From contig DATNIT010000003.1 in the NCBI GenBank assembly GCA_035604335.1, forward strand, positions 1-64,000: a DNA stretch of 64,000 nucleotides, in the 5' to 3' direction. The notes under the pieces are model-generated. The model saw nothing but the letters and a program-made list of their open reading frames with translations, ran no database searches and was not told where the DNA came from. Of the stretch, positions 51,251-60,156 are shown piece after piece; the first letter of the stretch is position 1, and every line of letters starts with the position of its first letter. The stretch comes from DASZHJ01 sp035604335 (GTDB taxonomy: Bacteria; Pseudomonadota; Alphaproteobacteria; ATCC43930; CGMCC-115725). The translations under genes and the position numbers were made by a program.

Positions 51251-52812
51251 CCACCGCGCCCGCCGGCCCGAGCTGGGTGCGCGGCCTGCTGCCCTTCGTG
51301 GTGATGTGCGTGGGCATGTTCATCGCGCTGCTGGACATCCAGATCGTCGCCTCCTCGCTGCAGGATATCGGCGGCGGCCTCTCCGCGGCGCAGGATCAGA
51401 TCAGCTGGGTGCAGACCGCCTATCTGATCGCCGAAATCGTGATGATCCCGCTCTCGGGCTGGCTCACGCGGGTGTTCTCGACGCGCTGGCTGTTCACCGT
51501 CTCTGCCGCCGGCTTCACGCTCGCCAGCATGCTCTGCGGCCTCGCCTGGAACATCGAGAGCATGATCGTGTTCCGGGCGCTGCAGGGGCTCCTGGGCGCG
51601 TCCATGATCCCCACGGTGTTCACCTCGTCCTTTCATTATTTCCAGGGACCGCGCCGGGTCTATTCCGCCGCCGTCATCGGCACGATCGCGTCGGTGGCGC
51701 CGACGCTGGGGCCGGTGATTGGCGGCTGGATCACCGATACCCTCAACTGGCACTGGCTCTTCTACATCAATCTGGTTCCGGGCCTGGCGATCACCGCCCT
51801 GGTGCCGGTGCTGGTGCGGATCGACGAGCCGGATCTGTCGCTGCTCAAGCAAGCGGACTATCCCGGCATCGCCCTGATGGCGGTCGCGCTCGGGACCCTC
51901 GAGTACGTGCTCGAGGAGGGCTCGCGCTGGAACTGGTTCGACGACGCGACCATCCGGAACGCCGCGCTGATCGCGGGCGTCGCCGGCATCCTCTTCGTGA
52001 TCCGCAGCCTCACCTTCGCGCGCCCCGTGGTCGATCTCCGCGCGCTCGGCAACCGGAACTTCGCGCTCGGCTGCGTCCTCTCGTTCATCACGGGGATCGG
52101 CATCTTCTCGACCATCTACCTGACGCCGCTGTTCCTGGGCTATGTGCGCGGGTTCAGCGCCTGGCAGACGGGTGTCGCGATCTTCTCGACCGGCGCGGCG
52201 TCGCTGATCGGTGTCCCCGTCTACATCGTGCTGGCGCGCAAATTCGACACGCGCTGGCTCATGATGTTCGGCTTGGCGTCCTTCGGCTTGGCCATGTGGA
52301 GCTTCAGCTTCATCACCCATGACTGGGGCGGCGCGCAGCTCCTGCTGCCGCAGGTGCTCCGCGGCTTTCCCCAGGTCTTTGCCGTGGCGCCCAGCGTCAA
52401 CCTCGGGCTCGGCAGCCTGCCGCCGGACCGCCTCAAATACGCCAGCGGCCTCTTCAACATGATGCGCAACCTCGGTGGCGCCGTCGGCATCGCCGTGAGC
52501 GGCGCCATCCTCAACGAGCGCACGAATTTCCACTTCCTCGCCATCGCGTCGAACCTGACGCCGGCGAACGGCGCCATGGAACGGCTGCTGCAGGGCCTCG
52601 CCGCGCGCTACGGCGCGCTCCCCGGCGGCCCTCATGACGGGCAGCAGGCGGCACTCGAGCAGCTCTGGCACCTGGCCTATCGGGAGGCCTCGACGCTCGC
52701 CTTCGCCGACGCCTTCCGGGCCATCATGCTCGCCTTCGTGGTCGCCACCTTGCTGGTCCCGCTGCTGCGCAACATCGCGGCGCCGGCGCGGCCGTCCGCC
52801 GCCGCGCACTGA
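51247..52812 (+). CDS. emrB: DHA2-family (EmrB/QacA) MFS drug exporter
   Basis: 521-residue major facilitator with 14 predicted helices. Motif LDIQIVASSLQDIGGGLSAA in helix 1, WVQTAYLIAEIVMIPLSGWL, RALQGLLGASMIPTVF and GPVIGGWITDTLNWHWLFYI (motif C region) are typical of EmrB. It works with EmrA to export drugs across both membranes. ATG overlaps the emrA stop (ATGA). Followed by an SDR gene 31 bases later. Confidence 0.93.
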   Translation: MTTAPAGPSWVRGLLPFVVMCVGMFIALLDIQIVASSLQDIGGGLSAAQDQISWVQTAYLIAEIVMIPLSGWLTRVFSTRWLFTVSAAGFTLASMLCGLAWNIESMIVFRALQGLLGASMIPTVFTSSFHYFQGPRRVYSAAVIGTIASVAPTLGPVIGGWITDTLNWHWLFYINLVPGLAITALVPVLVRIDEPDLSLLKQADYPGIALMAVALGTLEYVLEEGSRWNWFDDATIRNAALIAGVAGILFVIRSLTFARPVVDLRALGNRNFALGCVLSFITGIGIFSTIYLTPLFLGYVRGFSAWQTGVAIFSTGAASLIGVPVYIVLARKFDTRWLMMFGLASFGLAMWSFSFITHDWGGAQLLLPQVLRGFPQVFAVAPSVNLGLGSLPPDRLKYASGLFNMMRNLGGAVGIAVSGAILNERTNFHFLAIASNLTPANGAMERLLQGLAARYGALPGGPHDGQQAALEQLWHLAYREASTLAFADAFRAIMLAFVVATLLVPLLRNIAAPARPSAAAH

Positions 52813-52843
52813 CTTCCCCGAGCATTCCCAGATGGAGGACGAG

Positions 52844-53545
52844 ATGACCGACTTTCCCTACCGCACGGCCCTGATCGTGGGCGCCGGATCCGGCATCAGC
52901 GCGTCTCTGGCGCGGCGCCTGGCGGCGCTCGACGTGAGGGTCGGCCTCGCCGCGCGCGATACCGACAAGCTGGCGGCGCTCGCGGCGGAGACCCGCGCGG
53001 CCACTTTCGCGGCGGACGCCTCCGACGCGAGCGCCGTCGCCACGCTTTTCGAGGAGGTCGACCGCCGACTCGGCGAGCCCGATATCGTCGTCTACAACGC
53101 CAGCGCCCGGGCGCATGGACCCATCGCCGAGATCGAGCCCGCGGCCGTCCAGACGGCGATCGCCGTCACCGCCTTCGGCGGCTTTCTCGTGACCCAGCAA
53201 GCGGCGAAGCGCATGTCGCCGCGCGGGCACGGCGCGATCCTGCTCACGGGCGCCACCGCGAGCGTCAAGGGCTTCGCACTCTCCTCCGCCTTCGCCATGG
53301 GAAAGTTCGCGCTGCGCGGATTGGCGCAGAGCGTCGCCCGAGAGCTCGGACCCAAGGGCATTCACGTCGCGCATTTCGTCATCGACGGCGGCGTGCGCAG
53401 CGCGCGCCGGCCCGATCCCGCGGACAAGCCGGACAGCACCCTCGATCCCGATGCCATCGCCCAGGCCTATCTCGACGTGCTGCGCCAGCCCCGCAGCGCC
53501 TGGTCGCTCGAGGTCGAGCTCCGGCCGTGGACCGAGCGATTCTGA
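52844..53545 (+). CDS. SDR family protein with Tyr-to-Phe active site (efflux operon)
   Basis: 233-residue paralogue of the SDR at 33793: same GAGSGISASLARRLA motif, NAS in place of NAG, ATASVKGFALSSAFAMGKFA with Phe in the catalytic Tyr position and Lys retained, and the same LEVELRPWTERF ending. ATG at 52844 is served by GGAGGACGAG; an ATG at 52832 would precede that site. It follows emrB by 31 bases and likely belongs to the MarR-controlled unit. Catalysis by the usual Tyr mechanism is not possible, so it may bind ligand or use another base. Confidence 0.88.
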   Translation: MTDFPYRTALIVGAGSGISASLARRLAALDVRVGLAARDTDKLAALAAETRAATFAADASDASAVATLFEEVDRRLGEPDIVVYNASARAHGPIAEIEPAAVQTAIAVTAFGGFLVTQQAAKRMSPRGHGAILLTGATASVKGFALSSAFAMGKFALRGLAQSVARELGPKGIHVAHFVIDGGVRSARRPDPADKPDSTLDPDAIAQAYLDVLRQPRSAWSLEVELRPWTERF

Positions 53546-53683
53546 TCGGAGGCGCGCGCGAGGTTGGCCGGCGCGTCAGCGCCGGATCATGCGCAATGGA
53601 CCGCCACGGCGCAGATGTGAGAGCATGGGTTTGGACCCCGCTCGAGGTCGAGGGTTCGCGCGGCATTGGAGGTGCCGGAGCCG

Positions 53684-54622
53684 ATGGAGACACGGGCCAA
53701 CTATCTCTTGGTCGCAAGCTTCATGGTCGTCATCGTGGCCGGCACGATCGTGGCGGCAATCTGGATGCTCAATCTGCATCCGATCGGCAGTACGCGCGCG
53801 TTCTACGACATTTATTTCCGCGGCTCGGTGGTGGGCCTCAAAGTCGACGCGCCGGTCTCTCTTGCCGGTATCCCCATCGGCAATGTGTGCAAGATCGAAA
53901 TCGATCCCGCCGATCCCGCCCAGGTCCACGTCACCATCGAGACCCGGAAAGACGCCGCGATCCGGTCGGATTCGATCGCCTCGCTCGACGTCAGCCTGGT
54001 TTTTGGCGACGCCAGCATCAGCATTACCGGAGGCAGCGAGAATGCGCCGCCCGCGGCCGCCTTGCCCGGCCACGCCTATCCGATCATCGCCTCGCAAGCA
54101 TCCCAGCTCACGGCGACGTGGGCGGAGGATCTCCTTCAGCGGACGATCGAGGTCTCGGACGCGCTCCGCGACATGCTCGACGACAAGGGCCGTCAGGCGA
54201 TTGCCGAGAAACTGCAGGCCACCGAGCAGATGACGGCACGAGGCGTGGGCACGACTCAGCGGCTCGGCAGCGTGATCGACGACTTCGACGCGACCGTCCG
54301 CGACGTCCACGCGCAAGCCACCGCGCTGACGGCCAAACTCAACGACCTCTCGCACGCCCTCGCTACGGTCGAGACCCAACTCGACGACGCGGACCCGATC
54401 GTCAAGAAAGTGACCGTCTGGACCCGCGACTTCGACAACCTCGTGCAGGGAATCCGGCCGGAACAGGTGGACCTGACCCAGAACACGTTGAGAGATCTCC
54501 GTGGCACCATTTCGCAGGCGCGCCAACTGATCAGCCACCTGGCTCGCTACGTCGACGACTTCGAGCGCGACCCCATGCAAATGCTCTTCGGCAAGCCTCG
54601 CACCGGATACCAGCCCAAATAG
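53684..54622 (+). CDS. MlaD/MCE-domain lipid transport protein
   Basis: 312-residue protein. One N-terminal membrane helix (about 8-30, LLVASFMVVIVAGTIVAAIW), then an MCE domain (about 40-120, GSVVGLKVDAPVSLAGIPIG and VTIETRKDAAIRSDSIASLD) followed by a long helical region (about 150-290). MlaD-type proteins bind phospholipid substrates for an ABC importer. The mlaE/mlaF partners are not in the window, so it is an orphan here. ATG at 53684 follows GGAGGTGCCGGAG. Monocistronic, 138 bases after the SDR gene. Confidence 0.88.
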   Translation: METRANYLLVASFMVVIVAGTIVAAIWMLNLHPIGSTRAFYDIYFRGSVVGLKVDAPVSLAGIPIGNVCKIEIDPADPAQVHVTIETRKDAAIRSDSIASLDVSLVFGDASISITGGSENAPPAAALPGHAYPIIASQASQLTATWAEDLLQRTIEVSDALRDMLDDKGRQAIAEKLQATEQMTARGVGTTQRLGSVIDDFDATVRDVHAQATALTAKLNDLSHALATVETQLDDADPIVKKVTVWTRDFDNLVQGIRPEQVDLTQNTLRDLRGTISQARQLISHLARYVDDFERDPMQMLFGKPRTGYQPK

Positions 54623-54723
54623 CTGATCCCCGCCGCCCAACACGGGGAACCCGGGCTAGCTCAGACTAACTCCGATCCCATTTCACATTGAGCAGACCTG
54701 GTGAGCCCATGTCGGTCTTGTCT

Positions 54724-54900
54724 TCAAAGCCGACCAACCAGAAGCCCCGCCGCGGCCGCAAGGAAGCCGACAACAAGAAACGTCATGCCCGGACGTTTCG
54801 CCCTGATGCGAACGGGGAGCCTGGATTCGAAGATCACGATCAGGGCTCCGACCACTCCGAGTATGCCTCCGACTTCACCAAGCGCGATCTTGAGCATCAT
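54724..54900 (-). CDS. Small two-helix membrane protein
   Basis: 58-residue protein (MMLKIALGEVGGILGVVGAL at the start, LAAAAGLLVGRL at the end) with two hydrophobic helices around a basic loop (FESRLPVRIRAKRPG). AGGAAC lies before the tandem ATG. It lies in the gap between the MCE gene and the minus-strand secreted protein. Opposite-strand frames in the same place look less protein-like. No family recognised. Confidence 0.6.
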   Translation of the reverse strand: MMLKIALGEVGGILGVVGALIVIFESRLPVRIRAKRPGMTFLVVGFLAAAAGLLVGRL

Positions 54901-54963
54901 CGTTCCTGCTTGTGGCGATGCCCCTGCATGATAGCGACCCGCCCTGCTTCAGGGACGGGGGAA

Positions 54964-55013
54964 TCAGAGTTAATGGACCTAGCCTAAAGGCCAAACCGTT
55001 AAGTCGACTCTGA
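54964..55013. repeat. Imperfect inverted repeat, possible REP-like element
   Basis: TCAGAGT (54964-54970) and ACTCTGA (55007-55013) are inverted, flanking TTAA motifs and an inner GCCT-AA-AGGC dyad (54982-54991). The GGGTCAGAGTCGACTTAA form on the minus strand recalls REP-type elements linked to IS200-like transposases, but only one copy was seen. Confidence 0.3.
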
Positions 55014-55037
55014 CCCGGTTGATATGCTGCTCCCCGA

Positions 55038-56444
55038 TTAGCGTGGTGCGCCGAGCACCGTGGACAAGGGCGCACGGGCGATCCAGGCGGTGTTGTGCGC
55101 GGGCGCCTTGATGGCGTCGTAGCCGGCGAGGTAGACGGCGTCGCCGTCGCCGGGAAAGGGCGAGGCGGCGGCCGCGCGCACCGCCAGCAACGGCTGCGCG
55201 AAGGCGCCGGTGACCTGGTGCAGGTCGTAGCGGCCGTCGGACCAGCGCATGAGATACCAGGCGCCACTCTCGGCCTGGGCGTAGCCGGCTTCGAACGCGC
55301 GGTGCCCGGCGGCGATGGCCACGTTCCTGGGAATGAAGGCCTGGAGGCCGATGAGCAGCGCCTCTCCGCACGCGGGATCGCGCAGGCGCGTCATGTCGTT
55401 GTAGGCGGCGATCACATAGCCGGGCCGCATGCCCCAGGCGCGCGCCAGGAAATCGTCGAAGTCGAGCTCGGTCGTCTCGCTGCCGTCGCTGGGGTCGACG
55501 CGCACGACGCGCGGCGCGTTCCCCTCGACGGCCGCCAGCAGCGCCTCGGTGCCGCCGGCGGTGCGGACCGCCGTCAGGCCGCGGAGCCCGGTCTCGGAGT
55601 GGCCGGGCCGCGGATTGGTGTAGACGGCGCGCCAGCGCGGCGCGGGCCCGTCGAGCCGCTCGTAGATCTGCTGGCCGACCGCCGCATAGAGCCGGCCGTT
55701 CACCTCGGCGAAGCTGCTCACGCGCAGCCGGCCCCCGAGACCGGAGAACCCCGTCGAGACCGCCGATGCCGCGAGCTCCGGCGCGGGGTGCCAGCGGATC
55801 CGGTTGGGTGCCGCGGGATCGTAGCTGCCGGCGAAGATGCCGCGCGGCATCTCGCCGGCGAACACCAGATCGACGCCGGTCGAGCGGTCGCGGTGGGTTG
55901 CGAAGCTGCGGATCTGCGGCAGGAAATCGGGGTCCGGCCGATCCTCAGTAAGAGTGACGGCGGACCACGCGCCGGTGGCGTCGTCGCGGGTGAAGACGCG
56001 CGTCGCTCCGGTCAGATCCCAGGTCGAGGCGAGCAGCAGCGAGACCGGCTGCGGCAGCGGCGCGCCCGATCCGTCGGTGGCGAAAGTCGCCTCGGCGAGC
56101 GCGCCCACGGCGAGGTCGCGCCACGCCCGCCTGGGCAGCCACTCCTCGAAGGCGTGATCGACCCGCCAAGCCTTGTCAGGTCCGTCGAGCACCAGGATCT
56201 GCGCGCCTTGCCGGATTTCCGGCCCCGGCCGGTCCTCCCAATAGCCGTTGCCGGCATAGAGCTTGCCGGCGTGCGCAGTAAGGAGACGCATCTCAGTGCC
56301 GCCCGCGAAGCGGCCCGCCGCGTCGCGCCCGCCCGCCGCGAACGAGACCTGGAAGTCGTCCGCGCGGGCTTGCCCCGGGATCGCGGCCGCGACGGCGCCG
56401 ATGCTCCCCAGCACCGCCAGCACACACCAACTCGGAAGACACAT
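55038..56444 (-). CDS. Secreted protein of unknown function, probable beta-propeller
   Basis: 468-residue protein with an N-terminal signal peptide (VLAVLGSIGAVAAAIPGQAR, cleavage after ARA likely). The rest is all-beta in feel, with repeated short motifs such as KLYAGNGYWEDRPGP, LDLVFAGEMPRGIFAGS, RLYAAVGQQIYERLDGPAP and AAVEGNAPRVVRVDP, spaced roughly 60 residues apart, consistent with a propeller. Two Cys remain in the mature protein region near 360. No catalytic motif seen. Periplasmic or extracellular location is inferred. The 207 bases upstream to the histidine kinase hold nothing recognisable. Confidence 0.75.
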   Translation of the reverse strand: MCLPSWCVLAVLGSIGAVAAAIPGQARADDFQVSFAAGGRDAAGRFAGGTEMRLLTAHAGKLYAGNGYWEDRPGPEIRQGAQILVLDGPDKAWRVDHAFEEWLPRRAWRDLAVGALAEATFATDGSGAPLPQPVSLLLASTWDLTGATRVFTRDDATGAWSAVTLTEDRPDPDFLPQIRSFATHRDRSTGVDLVFAGEMPRGIFAGSYDPAAPNRIRWHPAPELAASAVSTGFSGLGGRLRVSSFAEVNGRLYAAVGQQIYERLDGPAPRWRAVYTNPRPGHSETGLRGLTAVRTAGGTEALLAAVEGNAPRVVRVDPSDGSETTELDFDDFLARAWGMRPGYVIAAYNDMTRLRDPACGEALLIGLQAFIPRNVAIAAGHRAFEAGYAQAESGAWYLMRWSDGRYDLHQVTGAFAQPLLAVRAAAASPFPGDGDAVYLAGYDAIKAPAHNTAWIARAPLSTVLGAPR

Positions 56445-56651
56445 GGCGCTATCCTCCTGGGCTCATGAGGATCGAGGACACGGTGGAGACAATAGCGGGA
56501 ATTGAGGTCACGGGAATCAGGGTCCCACGGACTTCCGCGTCGAGTCCCTACCTCGCCGTCATGGCCGTGCTTGTTCTGAACACGCCCGCGCATGACGAAT
56601 CCGAGGAGCAATTACGGGCGCCGGCGGCGCCGCGCGCATTTCCGGCCGCTG

Positions 56652-58517
56652 CTAGGCCGCGACCTCTTCGCAGGCAAGAGCGCACTCGCCCGGCGCGGCC
56701 GTCGGCGGCAGCTCGATGGTGAAGCAGGTGCCTTTTCCGGGCTCGCTCTCGACGCGGATCGTCCCGCCGAGACTGGTGACGATGCCGTGCACCATCGAGA
56801 GGCCGGTGCCTTCGCCGACGGGTTTGGTTGTGAAGAACGGCTCGAAGATGCGCCGCTTGGTCGCCTCGTCCATGCCGCATCCGCTGTCGCGGACCCTCAG
56901 GCGAACGATCGGCTTCTCGCCGGCCGTGCCCTCGGCGACCGCGCTCAAGGAGACCGCGACCGTACCCAAGCCGCCGCCGATTGCGTGCACGGCGTTAGTA
57001 ACGAGATTGACGACGACCTGGCGGGCCTGCACGGGATCGCCGAAAATCTCCGGCACCGGCCGGATGTCGGCCTCGATGGCGATCGTCGTGGGAATACTCT
57101 CGCGAAGCATCGTGAGGTCTTCCGATATGATCCGGTCGAGCCGGAAGTTTTGCCGGTCGACGGCATCCTTGCGGCTGAAGGCGAGGATGCGCTTGATCAG
57201 GTCCCGAGCGCGCACGCCGGCCTCGTAGATCAGCTCGAATCTCTGGCGCATCCGACTGTCCTCGGCCGCGTGCTTGATGCCGAGCTTCACCGTGACGAAG
57301 ATCGGTACCAGCGTGTTGTTGAGATCGTGGGCGATCCCGCCCGCGAGCACGCCAAGCGCCTCCAGCTTCTGCGAGTGCTGCAACTGCTGCTCGAGCTCGC
57401 GGCGGGCGGCCTCCGCCTGGTCGCGCTGCCGCGCCCGCTCGAGCAATTGCTCCGACGCCCTGCCGAGGGACGACATGACGTCGTTGATCTCCGCCACTTT
57501 CGTCTTGGCAAGCGTCAGCGGCGTCTCTCCCCCGAGTGCCAGAGCCATGGCCGCCGAGGAAAGCCAGCCCATGGAGCGGTTCAGCCGACTGCCGACGAAG
57601 GCTGCCAGCACGATCCCCAGGAGCAGCATCCCGCCCGCCGCCAGTCCCATGCTCAGCAGAGACCGGTAAAGGGGCACGGTCGCCTCCGCGACCGGGAGCC
57701 CTACCACCAGCGCCCATCCAGAATAGGCGGAGGTCGTGAAGGTGCTCATGAGGTCGTTGCCGAGCCGGTCCAAGCCGGTGAACGACGCCTCGCTCGCGCC
57801 TGTCAGTTGCTCCGCCAGCGCAGGAGCCACGACCGCTCCGTCGAACTCATGAAGGGCGCGATTGCGGGCGATGACGCGATGCTCGCGGTCGACGACGACC
57901 ACTCTCCAGCTTTCCGGCAGGTTCTGGTCCACCAGGACGCGGGCGATCTCATCCGGCGCGAAGCTCATCACGAGGACATGCGTGACCTGATCCTGCCGAA
58001 CGATAGGGAAGAGAACCGAGACCTGAAACTGGCTGGTCAAACTTCCTTTGAAAATACCGGAGACCTTTACGGCGCGCGACCGGACAACGTCTGCCAGCAG
58101 GTTCATCATCTGCAGGTGAGGCAGCGGGGCTCCCAGAGGCGCCCGCGTATTGAAGATCGGCTCGCCCGAGGTATCCGTGAGGATGATCCAGGCGTGGTTC
58201 TGGCGGGCCGTTTCCGCGCACCGCTCATAGAACGGCTTCAGGTCCGCCACCGGGAGCTCTTGAAATGTCGAGAGCGTCGCCAGCGCCGCGGTGCCGGTCT
58301 TGAGCTTGAGATCCACCGCCGCGGAGAGCGCGCGGGCCGTGCTCATGGTCTGCGTCTTGTTCTGCTCCCGCCCGGAGTCGGCGAGCGTCTTGATGGCGAA
58401 GGCGGAAACGCCGAGCATCGGCACGATGCAGGCCAGCACCAGGAGCATGACATGCGTGTGCGCGCGCAGCGCCGGCCACGGGGCCAGACCTCGAAGCCAC
58501 GATATGCGCTCGCTCAC
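56652..58517 (-). CDS. Membrane sensor histidine kinase (dCache-like)
   Basis: About 621 residues. A first helix (VMLLVLACIVPMLGVSAF, near 24-42) and a second (LAAGGMLLLGIVLAAFVG, near 295-315) bracket a periplasmic Cache-type sensor. A HAMP-like linker and coiled coil lead to the phospho-acceptor GGIAHDLNNTLVPI (near 410) and HATPase_c with NLVTNAVHAIG, DSGCGMDE and FEPFFTT. The G2 box reads GEGTGLSMVHG, two residues shorter than the usual GTGLGLS. No cognate response regulator is adjacent. GTG at 58517 is used; a TTG at 58613 would add a non-hydrophobic leader. The H-box is identical to that of the kinase at 34460-36037. Confidence 0.86.
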   Translation of the reverse strand: MSERISWLRGLAPWPALRAHTHVMLLVLACIVPMLGVSAFAIKTLADSGREQNKTQTMSTARALSAAVDLKLKTGTAALATLSTFQELPVADLKPFYERCAETARQNHAWIILTDTSGEPIFNTRAPLGAPLPHLQMMNLLADVVRSRAVKVSGIFKGSLTSQFQVSVLFPIVRQDQVTHVLVMSFAPDEIARVLVDQNLPESWRVVVVDREHRVIARNRALHEFDGAVVAPALAEQLTGASEASFTGLDRLGNDLMSTFTTSAYSGWALVVGLPVAEATVPLYRSLLSMGLAAGGMLLLGIVLAAFVGSRLNRSMGWLSSAAMALALGGETPLTLAKTKVAEINDVMSSLGRASEQLLERARQRDQAEAARRELEQQLQHSQKLEALGVLAGGIAHDLNNTLVPIFVTVKLGIKHAAEDSRMRQRFELIYEAGVRARDLIKRILAFSRKDAVDRQNFRLDRIISEDLTMLRESIPTTIAIEADIRPVPEIFGDPVQARQVVVNLVTNAVHAIGGGLGTVAVSLSAVAEGTAGEKPIVRLRVRDSGCGMDEATKRRIFEPFFTTKPVGEGTGLSMVHGIVTSLGGTIRVESEPGKGTCFTIELPPTAAPGECALACEEVAA

Positions 58518-58652
58518 GACACCGTTTCCGACACGACGGTCACCCGATGCGCTGAAAAGGCGGAGCCGCGGATCGGCTCCCGCACTTTTCCGCGCCTGCC
58601 AGAATGCGCCCAAGGGGTTAGCGGAGTTTTGACGTGCCCAGGAATTCGGCAG

Positions 58653-58672
58653 GATAGGTATTTCTACCTATC
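58653..58672. promoter_or_regulatory. Perfect 8-bp dyad upstream of histidine kinase
   Basis: GATAGGTA-TTTC-TACCTATC, a perfect inverted repeat with a 4-base loop, 136 bases upstream of the kinase start and 78 bases after the M24 gene stop (both minus strand). AT-rich stem without T-run; more like an operator than a terminator. Confidence 0.4.
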
Positions 58673-58749
58673 GACACTCTAGACCCTTGATATCTTGTCG
58701 CTTTCACGCCGGCAAACCGCTGCACGCGTCGCCGGACAATGCTCCCGGC

Positions 58750-59997
58750 TCAGCGCAGCAGCTCCTCCTCGAAGGGGAACTTCGAGAGTATCTCGCATCC
58801 CTTGGCCGTCACGAGGGCTTGATGCTCGAGCTTGACGCCCTCTTTGCCGCCCACCGCACCCACGTAGCTTTCGATGCAGAGCGTCATGTTCTCCTCGACC
58901 ACGCCGTCGAAGCCGTACTTGGCCACGTCCTGGCGATAATAGATCGAGGGATACTCGTCGCAGAGGCCGATGCCGTGAGCCAGAAGCATATAGCGGTTCG
59001 GCACGTATTGATCCGCCTGCCGGTAGGCCTTCTCGGCCAGCTCTCTGAAGCTCACGCCGGGTTTGACCAGCGCCGCGTTGTGCTGGATCTCCTCGTAGGC
59101 GAGCTTGTAGAGAGTGCGCTGGGCATCGCTCGGCTTGCCCGGCCCGCAGAAGAAGGTGCGCGAGACGTCGGCGCAATAGCCGAAGGGCCCCACCATATCG
59201 GCATCGAAAGCCAGGAGCTCGCCCGGACGGATCCGGCGGTCGCTGCTCTCCTGCAGCCATGGGTTCGTGCGGTCGCCCGAAGTGAGCATCCGCGCATCGA
59301 TCCATTCTCCGCCCATGGCAACGTTCGTGTGCGAGAGAATCGCGAAGAGCTCGTTCTCCGTGAGCCCGGGCTTGAGCGCCTCGCGCATGCGCGCCATCGC
59401 GATATCGGCCACGGAGAGTGAGTAGTTCATGCAGAGAATCTCTTCCGCCGACTTGATCGAGCGGGCGCGCTCGAGCGGCTCCTGCGCGTCCATCAGCTCG
59501 ATGCCGTGGCGGCCGAGCGCGGCGGCGCACATCACGTCGCAGCGGTCGACGGCCATCCGCTTGTTGCCGCCCGCCACGCCGCGGAAAAGCTGGGCGATCT
59601 CCCCCGCCCAATCGCCGATGCTTTCCGCCAACCGCGGACCGCTGAAGAAATAGCTGAAGGGTAGCGCCGGTCGCAGCTCCGTGATGGTCCCGAGCCCGCG
59701 CGCGGTCTCGTGGCAGGCCGGGGCATCGAACAGCACGACCGGCCCCTCCGCCGCGACGAACAGGTAGCGACCCGGCGTGTGGGACTGAAACAGCGAGTAG
59801 TTCCGGCTGCCGGTGGTGTAGCGGATGTTGATGGGATCGACCAGCAGGCAGGCCGCGTAATCGCGGCTCTTCAGCTGCTCGCGCACTCGGCTCAGCCGAT
59901 AGCCGCGCAAGCGCGCCATATCGAGGGATGCCTGGGTATCGGTGAGGACGATGCTCGGCGTCTTGTGCGCGACGCCCGACAAATCAGAGCTGGCCAT
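58750..59997 (-). CDS. M24-family metallohydrolase, DddP-like
   Basis: 415-residue pita-bread-fold protein. N-terminal creatinase-like domain (about 25-165, CLLVDPINIRYTTGSRNYSL) and C-terminal M24 domain with metal-ligand candidates FDADMVGPFGYCADVSRTFF (three Asp), LLAHGIGLCDEYP (His), MTLCIESYVG and GVKLEHQALV (Glu). The segments GGEWIDARMLTSGDRTNPW and the ligand layout resemble DddP DMSP lyases from memory, more than ordinary Xaa-Pro peptidases. Whether it cleaves DMSP or a peptide is unknown. ATG at 59997 (or 60003) follows AGGGAGC. Its 5' end is duplicated in degenerate form near 62.45 kb. Confidence 0.83.
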   Translation of the reverse strand: MASSDLSGVAHKTPSIVLTDTQASLDMARLRGYRLSRVREQLKSRDYAACLLVDPINIRYTTGSRNYSLFQSHTPGRYLFVAAEGPVVLFDAPACHETARGLGTITELRPALPFSYFFSGPRLAESIGDWAGEIAQLFRGVAGGNKRMAVDRCDVMCAAALGRHGIELMDAQEPLERARSIKSAEEILCMNYSLSVADIAMARMREALKPGLTENELFAILSHTNVAMGGEWIDARMLTSGDRTNPWLQESSDRRIRPGELLAFDADMVGPFGYCADVSRTFFCGPGKPSDAQRTLYKLAYEEIQHNAALVKPGVSFRELAEKAYRQADQYVPNRYMLLAHGIGLCDEYPSIYYRQDVAKYGFDGVVEENMTLCIESYVGAVGGKEGVKLEHQALVTAKGCEILSKFPFEEELLR

Positions 59998-60156
59998 GTG
60001 CATGCTCCCTGGTGCTGAAGGACGATCTGCCCGCTGCGCACCGCAGGCGCGCGGCCCGTGCGCGGGTACCGAACTTCGACTCTCTACCACTTTCGCCACT
60101 CGCGAGTCGCGCCCTGGCGAGCGATCCCCATCCTTTCCTGCCCACAGGACGAAACG

